A DNA stretch of 37,678 bases from Tissierellia bacterium (GCA_012518955.1 JAAYRD010000001.1:1-37678), one strand, 5' to 3'; positions 11,210-21,738 are shown, counted from the first letter of the stretch. The notes: generated by a model from the letters alone, not told the origin. Program-made: numbers and translations.

Positions 11210-12172
11210 TTATTTTACATTTGTGTTGACCTTGTCACCTTCAACAGTTACATCAACAAATCCTTTGCCATTAATATATATGCCTGGAGTTATTGGAACC
11301 TCTTTTTCTACTGTTTCACCCTTCACCAATTTAACAGCGTTTTTAACTGCTTCAGCACCCATCTTGTCTGGATATTGGACAACAACTGCTAAAAATGCAT
11401 TATCCTCATCAACGGAATCCCTCGCTTCCTGAAGTCCGTCAAATCCAACAACGATGGTATCGGATTTTCTTTCAGCAATAGCTGTAGTTGCAGCGATGGC
11501 CATATCATCACCAAATCCAAATATTCCTTTTAGATCTGGTTTACTAGTTAACATATCTTCAGAAGCCTTTTTTGCTTCCTCTCTAGTACGACCTGGTAAT
11601 TCAATTACGATTTCCATATCTGGGTATTGCTCTGCTACCTTTTTAAATCCATCAATACGGTCCCTTACCGATTGTACCTCTGGGTAGGTGATTAATCCTA
11701 CTTCACCTTTTTCATCTAAATATTGAGCCATAGCTTCGGCTGCTATCATACCCCCAGAATAGTTATCAGTTGCAATATGTGAATCAACTTCCACATCGTT
11801 GGCTTTTACATCTATGGTGATAACCGGTATATCAGCTTCTTTAGCTTTCATTATTGCACCTTTAACTCCATCCGAATCAACTGGAGTTAGAATAATGACA
11901 TCCACCTCTTTATTGATGAAGTCTTCTATAGCCGATATCTGTCTATTTAAATCCTGATCTGCTATAGCAACATCAACTTTAGCACCTTGGTTTTCTGCTT
12001 CCTCCTCAATTGCCTCCTTTATGGCTACTTGGAATGGATGGGCCTGTGTTAAAAGAGATGCACCAATTGTTATTCCATCTTCCTTGTCAGGTACATCTGA
12101 TTTAGATGTACAACCAACTACAACAGTTAATAACATTACTGTTGCTAATACTAATGCTAATATTTTTTTCAT
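11210..12172 (-). CDS. Sugar ABC transporter substrate-binding lipoprotein (RbsB-like, periplasmic-binding-protein type 1 fold)
   Basis: Lipobox LLTVVVGCTS; IGASLLTQAHPFQVAIKEAIEEEAEN..., VDVIILTPVDSDGVKGAI..., VPVITIDV. Confidence 0.92.
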   Translation of the reverse strand: MKKILALVLATVMLLTVVVGCTSKSDVPDKEDGITIGASLLTQAHPFQVAIKEAIEEEAENQGAKVDVAIADQDLNRQISAIEDFINKEVDVIILTPVDSDGVKGAIMKAKEADIPVITIDVKANDVEVDSHIATDNYSGGMIAAEAMAQYLDEKGEVGLITYPEVQSVRDRIDGFKKVAEQYPDMEIVIELPGRTREEAKKASEDMLTSKPDLKGIFGFGDDMAIAATTAIAERKSDTIVVGFDGLQEARDSVDEDNAFLAVVVQYPDKMGAEAVKNAVKLVKGETVEKEVPITPGIYINGKGFVDVTVEGDKVNTNVK

Positions 12173-12270
12173 TATAACTCCCCCCTATATTTAATCTATA
12201 TACATTATACATTTAACTGGTACGGTTGTCCATACATTTGAAAAATAATTTTAAATGTAATAAAAAAATT

Positions 12271-12311
12271 CTAAGCTATCTATAATTTATTTGAAATTAT
12301 AGATAGCTTAG
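12271..12311 (-). terminator. Intrinsic terminator of the liv operon
   Basis: CTAAGCTATCTATAATTT-loop-AAATTATAGATAGCTTAG, followed on the minus strand by AATTTTTTT. Confidence 0.85.
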
Positions 12312-12332
12312 AGCCATGATATCAATATAAAA

Positions 12333-13043
12333 TTATTTTGCTTCTCCCAAATAAGCTTCCTGCACCTTGCTATCTTTTAATAAATCACTTCCTAGCCCTT
12401 CTAAAACCAATTCCCCTGTTTCTAATACATAAGCATAATCCGCTATTTCCAATGCCTTTTTTGCATTTTGTTCCACCAATAATATGGTATTTCCTTGACT
12501 ATGGAGCATGCTTATTATTTCAAATATATCCTTCACTAAAAGAGGTGCAAGCCCTAAGGAAGGTTCGTCCATCATCAATACCTTTGGTTGTATCATTAAA
12601 GCCCTTCCCACAGCTAGCATTTGTTGTTCTCCCCCTGATAGGGTTCCCGCTTTTTGCCAACTTCTTTCCTTTAATCTAGGGAACATCTCATAGACTCTTT
12701 TCATTTCACTTCTTATACCATTGGAATCCTTTCTAGTATAAGCTCCTAATATTAGGTTTTCTTCTACGGTTAAATCTGCAAATACCCTTCTTCCTTCTGG
12801 CACCATTACTATTCCTTTTTTAACAATATCTTTAGTGGGTAAATTGGTTAGATCTTCTCCATTATATTCTATCTTTCCCTGGGATTTCTCCACCAATCCC
12901 ATAATAGCTCTTAGGGTGGAAGATTTACCTGCTCCATTAGCCCCTATAAGAGTAACTATTTGATTCTCTTCTATGGTAATATCTATTCCCCTAAGGGCGT
13001 TGATACCTCCATAGTGCACGTGTAAATCGGATACCTTGAGCAT
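12333..13043 (-). CDS. livF: Branched-chain amino acid ABC transporter ATP-binding protein LivF
   Basis: LHVHYGGINALRGI, LIGANGAGKSSTLRAI, LSGGEQQMLAVGRALM, MDEPSLGLAPLLV. Confidence 0.94.
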   Translation of the reverse strand: MLKVSDLHVHYGGINALRGIDITIEENQIVTLIGANGAGKSSTLRAIMGLVEKSQGKIEYNGEDLTNLPTKDIVKKGIVMVPEGRRVFADLTVEENLILGAYTRKDSNGIRSEMKRVYEMFPRLKERSWQKAGTLSGGEQQMLAVGRALMIQPKVLMMDEPSLGLAPLLVKDIFEIISMLHSQGNTILLVEQNAKKALEIADYAYVLETGELVLEGLGSDLLKDSKVQEAYLGEAK

Positions 13044-13811
13044 CTATTCCACCCCCAAATAAGCTTCTATAACATTGGAATCCGTTTGTATCGACTCTGG
13101 ATCACCCTGAGCAATTAAACTACCATGATCCAATACCAATATCTCTTCACATATTCCCATTACCACTTCCATATGATGTTCTATTAAAAATATGGTTAAT
13201 TCAAATTCATCCTTTATATCCTTTATAAATTCCATTAGTTCCCTGGTCTCCTGAGGGTTCATCCCTGCTGCCGGTTCATCTAGTAATAATAATTTTGGCT
13301 CCGTTGCCAAAGCTCTAGCAATTTCTAGCCTTCTTTGTTTACCATAGGGAAGGGAATGAGCCTTCCCATCTTTCTCATCCTCCAAACCTACTTTTTCTAA
13401 CAAATAAAGAGATTTTTCCAGCATCATCTTTTCTTCCTTCCTATAATTAGGAAATTTCAATATAGATGAGAATACATTGGATTCAATTCTTAGATGGTTT
13501 CCAATAAATACATTATCCAGAACGGATAATTCCTTAAACAATCTAATATTTTGAAAGGTTCTACATATCCCAAGCTTAGCTATTTCATCTGGTCTTAATC
13601 CCGTTATATCCTGCTCTTCCTCCCCTGGGTTAAATATTATCTTGCCCTCTGTAGGTCTATATACTCCTGTAATTACATTAAAAATAGTAGTTTTGCCTGC
13701 TCCATTAGGTCCAATTAGGCCAACAATTTGCCCTTTTTCAATATCTGCATTAAATTTATTGGCAGCTACAACCCCACCAAATCTCATGGTCATATTTTCT
13801 ATTTTCAGCAT
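13044..13811 (-). CDS. livG: Branched-chain amino acid ABC transporter ATP-binding protein LivG
   Basis: MTMRFGGVVAAN, LIGPNGAGKTTIFNVITGVYRPTEG, LPYGKQRRLEIARALAT, LDEPAAGMNPQE. Confidence 0.94.
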   Translation of the reverse strand: MLKIENMTMRFGGVVAANKFNADIEKGQIVGLIGPNGAGKTTIFNVITGVYRPTEGKIIFNPGEEEQDITGLRPDEIAKLGICRTFQNIRLFKELSVLDNVFIGNHLRIESNVFSSILKFPNYRKEEKMMLEKSLYLLEKVGLEDEKDGKAHSLPYGKQRRLEIARALATEPKLLLLDEPAAGMNPQETRELMEFIKDIKDEFELTIFLIEHHMEVVMGICEEILVLDHGSLIAQGDPESIQTDSNVIEAYLGVE

Positions 13812-13831
13812 ATCTGAAGTTCACATCCTTT

Positions 13832-14821
13832 TTAGTTTTCTTTTAATAACCCTTCCTTCCTAAATATGACTACTGCCATAAGGATTATCGAAAAGATAAC
13901 CATCCTCATTCCTGCCACTCCCTCTAATTTCACAAAACCTAAATTAATGGATTCGTCTAAGAACCTTAAAGCTTCCATGGCTATGGTGACTATTATAGCT
14001 GAAACTACTGAACCTTTTATACTCCCCAATCCACCTAGAACCACGATCAACAATATATTAAATGTAAGTACTATTCTAAACATATTTGGGTCTATTGTTC
14101 CCAATAAAGCGGCTAAAAGTCCTCCACCAACTCCTGCTAAAAATGATCCAAAGGTAAAGCTCATCACTTTGTGAGTAAATAGATTGATCCCCATGGATCT
14201 AGCTGCTATCTCATCTTCTCTAATAGCATTGAAGGCTTTTCCATAGCTTCCTTCCATTAAAAAGGTCATAAATAAAATGGTAACAAGAGCTAATCCCCAA
14301 CTCCACCATACATTAGTAGATGCAGGTATTCCCTTCAAGCCTAATGCTCCATTGGTTATAGATTGGGTATTGGTAAATACTACCCGTATTATTTCAGCAA
14401 AACCTAAAGTAGCTATGGCTAGATAGTCATCTGTAAGCCTAAGAACAGGGGCCCCTATTAAAAATCCGAATAGTCCGGCCATTACCCCTCCCATCATAAG
14501 GGCAGGAAAAAAGCTCCATTCTATATTAGCTAAAAAAGGCACTATAGGTTTCATGAAAAAATTCATCTCTTTCATAGGGGCAGGCATGGTAAGGATTGCC
14601 ACCGTATAGGCCCCTATAGCCATAAATCCAGCATGACCTAACGAAAACAGTCCGGTAAATCCATTTATCAGATTCATGCTAAGGCCTAAAATTATATAAA
14701 TTCCACAAAGGTTTAATACCCTTAATTTATAATCATCTAAGACTTTATTCAATATGAACAATACCACTATTGTAATTATAAGCATACTCAATGATTTTTT
14801 AAATCTATTATTTATTTTCAT
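13832..14821 (-). CDS. livM: Branched-chain amino acid ABC transporter permease LivM
   Basis: Polytopic; NGFTGLFSLGHAGFMAIGAY; AIREDEIAARSMGIN; LGGLGSIKG. Confidence 0.93.
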   Translation of the reverse strand: MKINNRFKKSLSMLIITIVVLFILNKVLDDYKLRVLNLCGIYIILGLSMNLINGFTGLFSLGHAGFMAIGAYTVAILTMPAPMKEMNFFMKPIVPFLANIEWSFFPALMMGGVMAGLFGFLIGAPVLRLTDDYLAIATLGFAEIIRVVFTNTQSITNGALGLKGIPASTNVWWSWGLALVTILFMTFLMEGSYGKAFNAIREDEIAARSMGINLFTHKVMSFTFGSFLAGVGGGLLAALLGTIDPNMFRIVLTFNILLIVVLGGLGSIKGSVVSAIIVTIAMEALRFLDESINLGFVKLEGVAGMRMVIFSIILMAVVIFRKEGLLKEN

Positions 14822-14824
14822 AAG

Positions 14825-15718
14825 CTACACCTTCTCTGTAATTTTTTCTCCCATTAAACCTGTAGGTTTAATTAGAAGTATTACAATCAAAAGGATGAAT
14901 GCAAATGCATCCCTATACCCAGTAAGCTTCGGTAACAGAGCTATAAGCATTATTTCCCCTAGTCCTAATATAAATCCACCTAATACAGCCCCAGTTATAT
15001 TGCCTATTCCTCCTATAACTGCCGCTATAAAACATTTCAAACCTGGCATTACTCCCATTAAAGGCATCAATTGAGGATATCTAATCCCCCACATAATTCC
15101 TCCAACGGCAGCTAAAAAGGAACCTATAAAAAATGTAATAGAGATAATTCTATTTATATCTATCCCCATCAAACTGGCTGTTTCATAATCCTTTGACAAA
15201 GCCCTCATAGCCATTCCTGTTTTAGTTTTGGTAATGAAGTAGGTAAGACCTAATAACAATAATAAGGTAACCAGTGGAATGATGAAGGTTATTAAACTTA
15301 TGGATACCCCTCCCAATTTTATTACCTTATTAAATACATTAGGAATAGGGAAGGCTTTGGGCCTTCCCCCAAATACTACTATTCCAAAATTTTGTAAAAA
15401 GAAGGAAGCTCCTATAGCAGATATCAATATAGTAATTCTAGGCGACTCCCTCAATGGTCTATAGGCTACTTTCTCAAGGAGGAGACCAATCAATCCGGTC
15501 AGTACTGAAGCAAGTATAAATACAATCCACCAAGGTATGGATGTGAACAATATCCCATAATAGGTGATATAGATTCCCAACATAAATATATCACCATGGG
15601 CAAAGTTTATCAGTCTAAGGATTCCATATACCATGGTATATCCTATGGCTATTAAAGCATATAAACTACCTAGTGAAATGCCATTAGCCAGATGTTGCAA
15701 TAGTCCCTGATTACCCAT
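14825..15718 (-). CDS. livH: Branched-chain amino acid ABC transporter permease LivH
   Basis: GISLGSLYALIAIGYTMVYGILRLINFAHGDIFMLG; GIDINRIISITFFIGSFLAAVGG. Confidence 0.94.
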   Translation of the reverse strand: MGNQGLLQHLANGISLGSLYALIAIGYTMVYGILRLINFAHGDIFMLGIYITYYGILFTSIPWWIVFILASVLTGLIGLLLEKVAYRPLRESPRITILISAIGASFFLQNFGIVVFGGRPKAFPIPNVFNKVIKLGGVSISLITFIIPLVTLLLLLGLTYFITKTKTGMAMRALSKDYETASLMGIDINRIISITFFIGSFLAAVGGIMWGIRYPQLMPLMGVMPGLKCFIAAVIGGIGNITGAVLGGFILGLGEIMLIALLPKLTGYRDAFAFILLIVILLIKPTGLMGEKITEKV

Positions 15719-15745
15719 ATTAAATCCCCCTTCTAGCCTAATCTT

Positions 15746-16909
15746 TTAGTTAGGTTCAACAGTAGTCAAGTATTCAAATTCTCCATCTACTACTTTTTTA
15801 ATTACAGCACTCTTCACTGCATCCCCATTTTCATCCAAGGTAATAATTCCCGTAGCTCCCATAAATTCAGTGGTTTCAGCAATCTTATCCCTTATAACCT
15901 TTGGATCCGTAGAGTCTGCTTTTTCTATGGCATCCAATATAACCATGTATGCGTCATAGCCTAGTGCTGCAAAAGCATTGGCTTCTTTATTATATTTTTC
16001 TTTATATTCTTCTAAAAACACTCCCGAAACATCTGTCACCGGTGCCTCTGCTGTAAAGTGAGTACTAAATACCGTACCCTCTACTGAATCCCCACCAATT
16101 TCCACCAGTTCTGGCGCTTCCCAGGTGTCCCCACCTAGAATCGGTGTATCCATGCCCAGATCCCTTGCTTGCTTAATAAGTAATGCAGATTCACCATAAT
16201 TTCCAGGTGCAAATATTACATCCGGGTTCTTTCCTTTTACATTTGTAAGTTGGGCGGTAAAGTCTTGATCCCCTGTATTATAAGAAGAAATTTCTACTAT
16301 ACTATCTTCATCACCTGTCAACTCTTTGAAGGCATCCACAAAATACTTGCTAAGCCCTACAGAATAATCCTGGGTAACATCTTGGATAATAGCTGCCTTT
16401 TTTGCACCTAATTCATTAAATGCATAGTTAGCCATTACCGTCCCCTGGAATGGGTCTATAAAGCAAACCCTAAAGTAATAGTCATTATTTAATGTAACCA
16501 AAGGATTAGTTGGAGAACATCCTACCGCTGGCACTTGTCCTTTATTAACTATATCTCCCGCTGCCATAGATAGAGAACTACCGTAGCTACCTATAATTGC
16601 AACTACCTCATCCTTTTCTATAAGTCTTGAAGCTGCATTAGCCGCCTCCACCTTATCGGATTTGTTATCTACTATAACCAGTTCAACCTTTTTGCCAAGT
16701 ATTTCTCCTTTGATTTCATTGGCCAATTCAATACCCTCTACCGTCATCTCTCCTCCAGCTGCATTGGCCCCAGTCATAGGTTCAAATACCCCTATTTTAA
16801 TTACATCAGCGTCAGAAGAACCTCCCGTCTCTTCTGATTGACTACACCCTGCTAAGGTTGATACAGCTAATGCCAATACCAATAGTAGTAGCCATAGCTT
16901 TCTTTTCAT
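15746..16909 (-). CDS. livK: Branched-chain amino acid ABC transporter substrate-binding lipoprotein LivK-type
   Basis: Lipobox LAVSTLAGCSQ; IKIGVFEPMTGANAAGGEMTVEGIELANE; type I PBP architecture adjacent to livHMGF. Confidence 0.93.
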   Translation of the reverse strand: MKRKLWLLLLVLALAVSTLAGCSQSEETGGSSDADVIKIGVFEPMTGANAAGGEMTVEGIELANEIKGEILGKKVELVIVDNKSDKVEAANAASRLIEKDEVVAIIGSYGSSLSMAAGDIVNKGQVPAVGCSPTNPLVTLNNDYYFRVCFIDPFQGTVMANYAFNELGAKKAAIIQDVTQDYSVGLSKYFVDAFKELTGDEDSIVEISSYNTGDQDFTAQLTNVKGKNPDVIFAPGNYGESALLIKQARDLGMDTPILGGDTWEAPELVEIGGDSVEGTVFSTHFTAEAPVTDVSGVFLEEYKEKYNKEANAFAALGYDAYMVILDAIEKADSTDPKVIRDKIAETTEFMGATGIITLDENGDAVKSAVIKKVVDGEFEYLTTVEPN

Positions 16910-17254
16910 TTTAAAACCCCCTTATAATAATATTTAAGACACGTCCTAATGACATGTCTGTTTGAGTGACAAGTATTGCTTATTCTGATGCAATAGTTGG
17001 TATAATATTTAGACTATTTTAAATATTCAATTTAGTTAAATTATACTAGCTTGCCCTGGAATTGTCAATATATCTCCCTATTCTAGAGTATGCACTTCCA
17101 CGTCTTTTATAACCTTTCTGCAATATATAAAAGTATAAAAATAAATATAAAAGGAACAATACACCATATGTAGATTTATACATAATATTGCAATAATTTT
17201 AGCGTTTTTGTTAATCATCTTAAATCTAAGTTGTTTTTTAACATATTTACAAGT

Positions 17255-17266
17255 GCAAACGTTTGC
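17255..17266. promoter_or_regulatory. cre/LacI-family-like palindrome in the intergenic region upstream of the M20 gene
   Basis: Perfect palindrome GCAAACGTTTGC within agTGCAAACGTTTGCTt, close to the CcpA cre consensus. Confidence 0.4.
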
Positions 17267-17394
17267 TTATATGGGATAATATAAGTAAAATAGTAAAGGT
17301 TGTTCTAGTTTGGACAGTTATACCAATTTGTGTATTTCTGCTATTGGATTTTCAATACATTCATATCATAAAATAAAGCTTGAGGAGTGATACT

Positions 17395-18567
17395 ATGAAG
17401 TTTAATGAAGTTGTAAATCTTATCACAAAAGATGAAGTTGTTGAATTAGCTCAAAAGATGGTCCAATTTAATACGGTTAACCCTCCAGGAAATGAAAAAA
17501 TACTAGCAGATTTTCTAGGTGAAAAATTCAAATCCTATGATATTGATTCAGAAATAATTGATTTAGGGGATAATAGGGCCAATGTTATTGGAAGAATTAA
17601 AGGAAGCGGCGAAAGAAAAGCTTTATTGTTAAATGGTCATTTAGACGTTGTGCCTCCAGGAGATGTAGAATGGGAACATGGTCCATTTTCAGGCGCTGTA
17701 GTAGACGGCAAATTATATGGTAGAGGTTCAGCAGATATGAAGGGTGGCTTGGCTGGAATGATCATGGCTGCTAAAGCTGTTAAAGCTGCTGGAATCCCAC
17801 TTAAAGGCGACCTTATCGTTGCTGGAACTGCAGGTGAAGAAGATGATAGTATTGGAGCTTTCCACTTTCTAGAAAACGATGGCCTAAAGGATGTTGGTGG
17901 AATATTAATAGGAGAACCAACTTCATGTGAAATCAATATTGCCGAAAAAGGTGCATTCTGGGTAGAAATAACTGCTTACGGAAAAACTGCTCATGGAGCA
18001 TTCCCACAAGAAGGTGTAAACGCTATCCTCCATGCAAACCTAATATTAAACGAGATACAAAAATATGAATATAAATACACCCAGAACGATTTTTTAGGGG
18101 ATCCAACCCTGAATATATCTACAATTTCAGGAGGAGTTAAGACAAATGTAGTTCCAGATAAATGTTCATTCACAATAGATATGAGAACAGTTCCATCTAT
18201 TGATCATGATGATATAATTAAGGACTTTGAAGCAATTATCAGCAGATTAAAAGAAGATCATCCTGACCTAAATGCAACGGTCAAAGTTATCAACAATAGA
18301 CCAGCAGTAGAAACCAATCCAGATCATGAGTTCATAAAATCAGCACAAAAAGTAGCTAAGGACATATTCAATAAAGACTTGGAACCAAAGGGAGTAAGCT
18401 TCTATACAGATGCGGCAGTATTCCTACCAACCACCAATTTACCAGCTATTATCTATGGACCAGGCGCTTCAGATATGGCCCATCAACCAAATGAACATAT
18501 TACAATAGATAATTTATGGGAAGCTACTCAATTCTATATAGGTATGATACTAGAATACTTAGCTTAG
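17395..18567 (+). CDS. M20-family metallohydrolase (ArgE/DapE-like deacylase or dipeptidase)
   Basis: LLNGHLDVVPPGD, YGRGSADMKGG, GTAGEEDDSIGA motifs. ATG at 17395 has RBS GAGGAGTGATACT, so the ORF-track start at 17380 is probably 15 nt too far upstream. Confidence 0.9.
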   Translation: MKFNEVVNLITKDEVVELAQKMVQFNTVNPPGNEKILADFLGEKFKSYDIDSEIIDLGDNRANVIGRIKGSGERKALLLNGHLDVVPPGDVEWEHGPFSGAVVDGKLYGRGSADMKGGLAGMIMAAKAVKAAGIPLKGDLIVAGTAGEEDDSIGAFHFLENDGLKDVGGILIGEPTSCEINIAEKGAFWVEITAYGKTAHGAFPQEGVNAILHANLILNEIQKYEYKYTQNDFLGDPTLNISTISGGVKTNVVPDKCSFTIDMRTVPSIDHDDIIKDFEAIISRLKEDHPDLNATVKVINNRPAVETNPDHEFIKSAQKVAKDIFNKDLEPKGVSFYTDAAVFLPTTNLPAIIYGPGASDMAHQPNEHITIDNLWEATQFYIGMILEYLA

Positions 18568-18603
18568 ATATCTACTATATTAAAACCTATAATATGTATT
18601 ATA

Positions 18604-18635
18604 AAAGTCCTCAGGGCTGTAATCCTGGGGACTTT
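18604..18635. terminator. Terminator hairpin between convergent M20 and PucR genes, possibly bidirectional
   Basis: AAGTCCTCAGG-gctgtaat-CCTGGGGACTT followed by TTTTA. Confidence 0.75.
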
Positions 18636-18642
18636 TTATACT

Positions 18643-20271
18643 CTATTTAATCAGCAATTCATCAAATTGTAATAGAACCTCTAACTTTATCCTCTCCACT
18701 GGATTTTGTAAGTCTATGTCTATAATTTCTTGTATCTTAGCTACTCTATATCTAACCGTATTGGGATGGATAAATAACTCCTTTGCAGCTAAATTGGAAT
18801 TACAATTATGCTTTAGATATGCTTTTAAAGTTTCCAATAATTCATATCTATCCTCTAAATCTAATATTGGAGCTAGATCTTCTCTTAAAATTTCCAAACC
18901 TTCTCTTGTAAAAAAATCCATTTCAATCAAACCAAATAAACCTAGATCTTTATAATTTATTATCTTTTCTTCACCATATATATATCTGCCTATTTTCAAA
19001 GTCTTCGTACACTCATCATATCCTTTGTTCATATAAACAATATCTCCTGTGGTGTGGCTCACACCTCCCCTAAAAATACTGCCTTCTATCCTGTTTTCCA
19101 AACTATTAATAAGCTCTAGACTCTTTTGCTTTATATCATGATATATACTTTTCCTATTCTTACCATCAACTGAATGTAATATGACAATTTGATTTTTAGC
19201 AAGTAACCCGAATATGGTGTTCTCCCTTCCAAAGATACGATAAATATATTGAGAAATATCATCTCTCCATTCATATAAGTTTATATCTGCATCCTTTTCT
19301 TCAATAACTATTGAAATGTATTCATGTTTTATACCCACATTCAGCTTTCCAGCTTTTTTAAATATCCTTTGTCTATCTAATTGATCAGATTCTACTATTT
19401 CCTCTACTAGCTCATCCTGAAACCTTCCTTCATATATACCAGTTATAAAGCTTTTATCGTATATATAGGATAATAATAGATAGGAAAGTCGAATAAGTAA
19501 GATATCATAATAATCCAACCTATGATCTTTTTCCCATATCACTAAATAAACTATCTTTGAGCCATAACTTTCTATAGGTAGAATAACCCAAGTATTATAA
19601 CCACATTCTCCATCTAGGTCTTTATATCGCACTATATTTAAATTATCACACAGTACTTCTTTTTCGTGTTTACAAGGTGGATTCCACAACCTATTATAAT
19701 AATCCTGGTCGAGGTCTTTTTCCTTATCCTTAAAATAAATCTTTTCATTGAGCATATCCAATAGTTCTACTGGCCTATATAATTCATCTTCCAAAGCCAT
19801 AACTATATCTTTTACATTGTTTGTGGTCTTTATATCAGCAAATGCCTTGCTTAAATTGTCCTCTTTTTTAGCCATCTTTAATATAAAATTGGTTACGGCC
19901 ATTGTATTTACTTCATTTATAATATCACTCCAACGAACATTCCAGGGAACCGAAATCAACGGAAACTTTAGCTCATTGCATAAATTTATTATTCTATTGG
20001 GAATCTCTTTTAAATATCTATCTGGCTTTATACCTATAGCTGCTACATTTTTTTCATGTAAAAACAAAATTAGTTCCTCAAAAAGTTCTATATTATCTAG
20101 GAATAAATAACCTGTAGTTACTACCCATTCATTTCCCTTACACCATTTAAATCCATCAGGAGCATCGAATAAAACTACGGATTGAACCTCCCTATCCAAA
20201 CCCCCTTCTCCAGCCAATACTCTATATCCTTTAAAAAAACGTCTCTGTAAAACTTTTCCTATAGTTATCAT
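18643..20271 (-). CDS. PucR-family transcriptional regulator
   Basis: N-terminal PucR-like domain (GKVLQRRFFKGYRVLAGEGGLDREVQSVVLFDAPD) and C-terminal HTH_30 (LLETLKAYLKHNCNSNLAAKELFIHPNTVRYRVAKIQEI). Confidence 0.9.
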   Translation of the reverse strand: MITIGKVLQRRFFKGYRVLAGEGGLDREVQSVVLFDAPDGFKWCKGNEWVVTTGYLFLDNIELFEELILFLHEKNVAAIGIKPDRYLKEIPNRIINLCNELKFPLISVPWNVRWSDIINEVNTMAVTNFILKMAKKEDNLSKAFADIKTTNNVKDIVMALEDELYRPVELLDMLNEKIYFKDKEKDLDQDYYNRLWNPPCKHEKEVLCDNLNIVRYKDLDGECGYNTWVILPIESYGSKIVYLVIWEKDHRLDYYDILLIRLSYLLLSYIYDKSFITGIYEGRFQDELVEEIVESDQLDRQRIFKKAGKLNVGIKHEYISIVIEEKDADINLYEWRDDISQYIYRIFGRENTIFGLLAKNQIVILHSVDGKNRKSIYHDIKQKSLELINSLENRIEGSIFRGGVSHTTGDIVYMNKGYDECTKTLKIGRYIYGEEKIINYKDLGLFGLIEMDFFTREGLEILREDLAPILDLEDRYELLETLKAYLKHNCNSNLAAKELFIHPNTVRYRVAKIQEIIDIDLQNPVERIKLEVLLQFDELLIK

Positions 20272-20421
20272 GTATTCTATCCCTTCTTCCTATTTTTCAT
20301 ATAATAAATATAATTATTTCTACCTTTTTATTATACCCTATTTTGGTTATTATCTGTCGTATTTTGTAAGATTGTAAATTTCATTGTCACTTTTTATACA
20401 ATCTTGTGTTTCATAAAAAAT

Positions 20422-20460
20422 AAATTCCTTTTCCGATACCAAGTATCGAAAAAGGAATTC
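20422..20460 (-). terminator. Terminator hairpin downstream of the flavoprotein gene
   Basis: Minus strand GAATTCCTTTTTCGATAC-ttg-GTATCGGAAAAGGAATTTATTTTTT. Confidence 0.8.
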
Positions 20461-21738
20461 TTATGCATTTAACACCGCTTCTAATATAGCCTCTGTTAAA
20501 GAAGGATGTATTATTAAATTTGATTTTATATCTTTTACCATAACTTTATTGTGAATTAATATGCTCAATAAACTTACATATTCAGATACATTTTCTCCTA
20601 CCATCCATATCCCTAATATTTTCTCCTCTTGGTCTATTATTACCTTTACAAATCCTTCTTCTATATCCTTTGCCCAGCCTCTCCAAGTATCCTTAAAATA
20701 AGAATATCCTACCTTGTAAGGCAAAGTTAATTCCCATTCTTGCTTTCCTACACCAGCCATCTCAGGCAAAGTAAATATGGCCCGTGGCAATTCCTCATAC
20801 TTTATATCTACGGGAGTATTATGGAGTATATAGTCTGCCACCTGTATTCCTTGATATATGGCTATATGTCCCATGCCCATGATGCCATTTATATCTCCAA
20901 TAGCAAATACATGGCTTTCATTCGTTGCTAGATTTTCATCTACAACTATTTTATCCTCTTTTACAATTATATTTAACCTTTCTACTCCTCTAGGGATATT
21001 TGGTTTTCTAAGAAGGGTAACCAAAGCCTTGTCTCCTTCTATAGTTCTTCCATCTTCTAATATGACCTTAACCCTTTCTTTTTCTGTCCAGGCCTTTTCT
21101 GCTCCAACCCCTTTTATTATATTAACCCCTTTATTCTTTAGATAGTTTTCAATAGGAAATACTAAATCCTCATCGTTTCCCAACAGTAAGCTGTCCTCTT
21201 TTTCCACTATGGTTACACTAACTCCCAACTCTGCATATAGAGCTGCAAACTCTACTCCCTCTACATTTCCTCCTAGTATTATCATAGTTTTGGGAATAAC
21301 GCTTAAATCTATCGCTTCTTTATGGGTTATTATCCTATTCCCGTCTATAGGTATTTCTCTAATGCTAGCAGATTCCGTGCCTGTAGCTATTATTATATAA
21401 TCTCCTTCCAATATAGTATTTCCCACATTATAGGATTGGGAATCTATAAACTCTCCTTCTCCAAAATAAATGTCTATACCTTCGTTTATAAGGTTGTTTT
21501 TTATTCTATTATCCAAAACTTCTAAATCTCTATCCCAAGTAGATAGAAACTTTTCATCACCTTTTTTAAAGGAATCCAAAATCTTCTTTACCGGCAACGC
21601 ACCCCAACGAAGAGCTGTACCACCTAAGGACTCCTTCTCTATTAATGCTACTGATTTGCCTCCCCTTGCCAAAGTGATGCTACTATAATATCCAGCTAGT
21701 CCTCCACCTAATACCAAAACATCATATCTTTTCTCCAC
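20461..21738 (-). CDS. Dihydrolipoamide-dehydrogenase-like FAD/NAD(P) oxidoreductase lacking the redox-active disulfide
   Basis: YDVLVLGGGLAGYYSSITLARGGKSVALIEKESLGGTALRWGALPVKK; NAD motif IILGGNVEGVEFAALYAELGVSVTIVEKED; FAIGDINGIMGMGHIA; HPSLTEA C-terminus. No cysteine in the translation. Confidence 0.88.
   Translation of the reverse strand: MEKRYDVLVLGGGLAGYYSSITLARGGKSVALIEKESLGGTALRWGALPVKKILDSFKKGDEKFLSTWDRDLEVLDNRIKNNLINEGIDIYFGEGEFIDSQSYNVGNTILEGDYIIIATGTESASIREIPIDGNRIITHKEAIDLSVIPKTMIILGGNVEGVEFAALYAELGVSVTIVEKEDSLLLGNDEDLVFPIENYLKNKGVNIIKGVGAEKAWTEKERVKVILEDGRTIEGDKALVTLLRKPNIPRGVERLNIIVKEDKIVVDENLATNESHVFAIGDINGIMGMGHIAIYQGIQVADYILHNTPVDIKYEELPRAIFTLPEMAGVGKQEWELTLPYKVGYSYFKDTWRGWAKDIEEGFVKVIIDQEEKILGIWMVGENVSEYVSLLSILIHNKVMVKDIKSNLIIHPSLTEAILEAVLNA

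Noticed and set aside
12213-12235. Possible GntR operator (ACTGGTACGGTTGTCCAT) upstream of the sugar-binding protein gene
   Set aside because: Arms match only imperfectly with a one-nt offset; too weak without comparative data.
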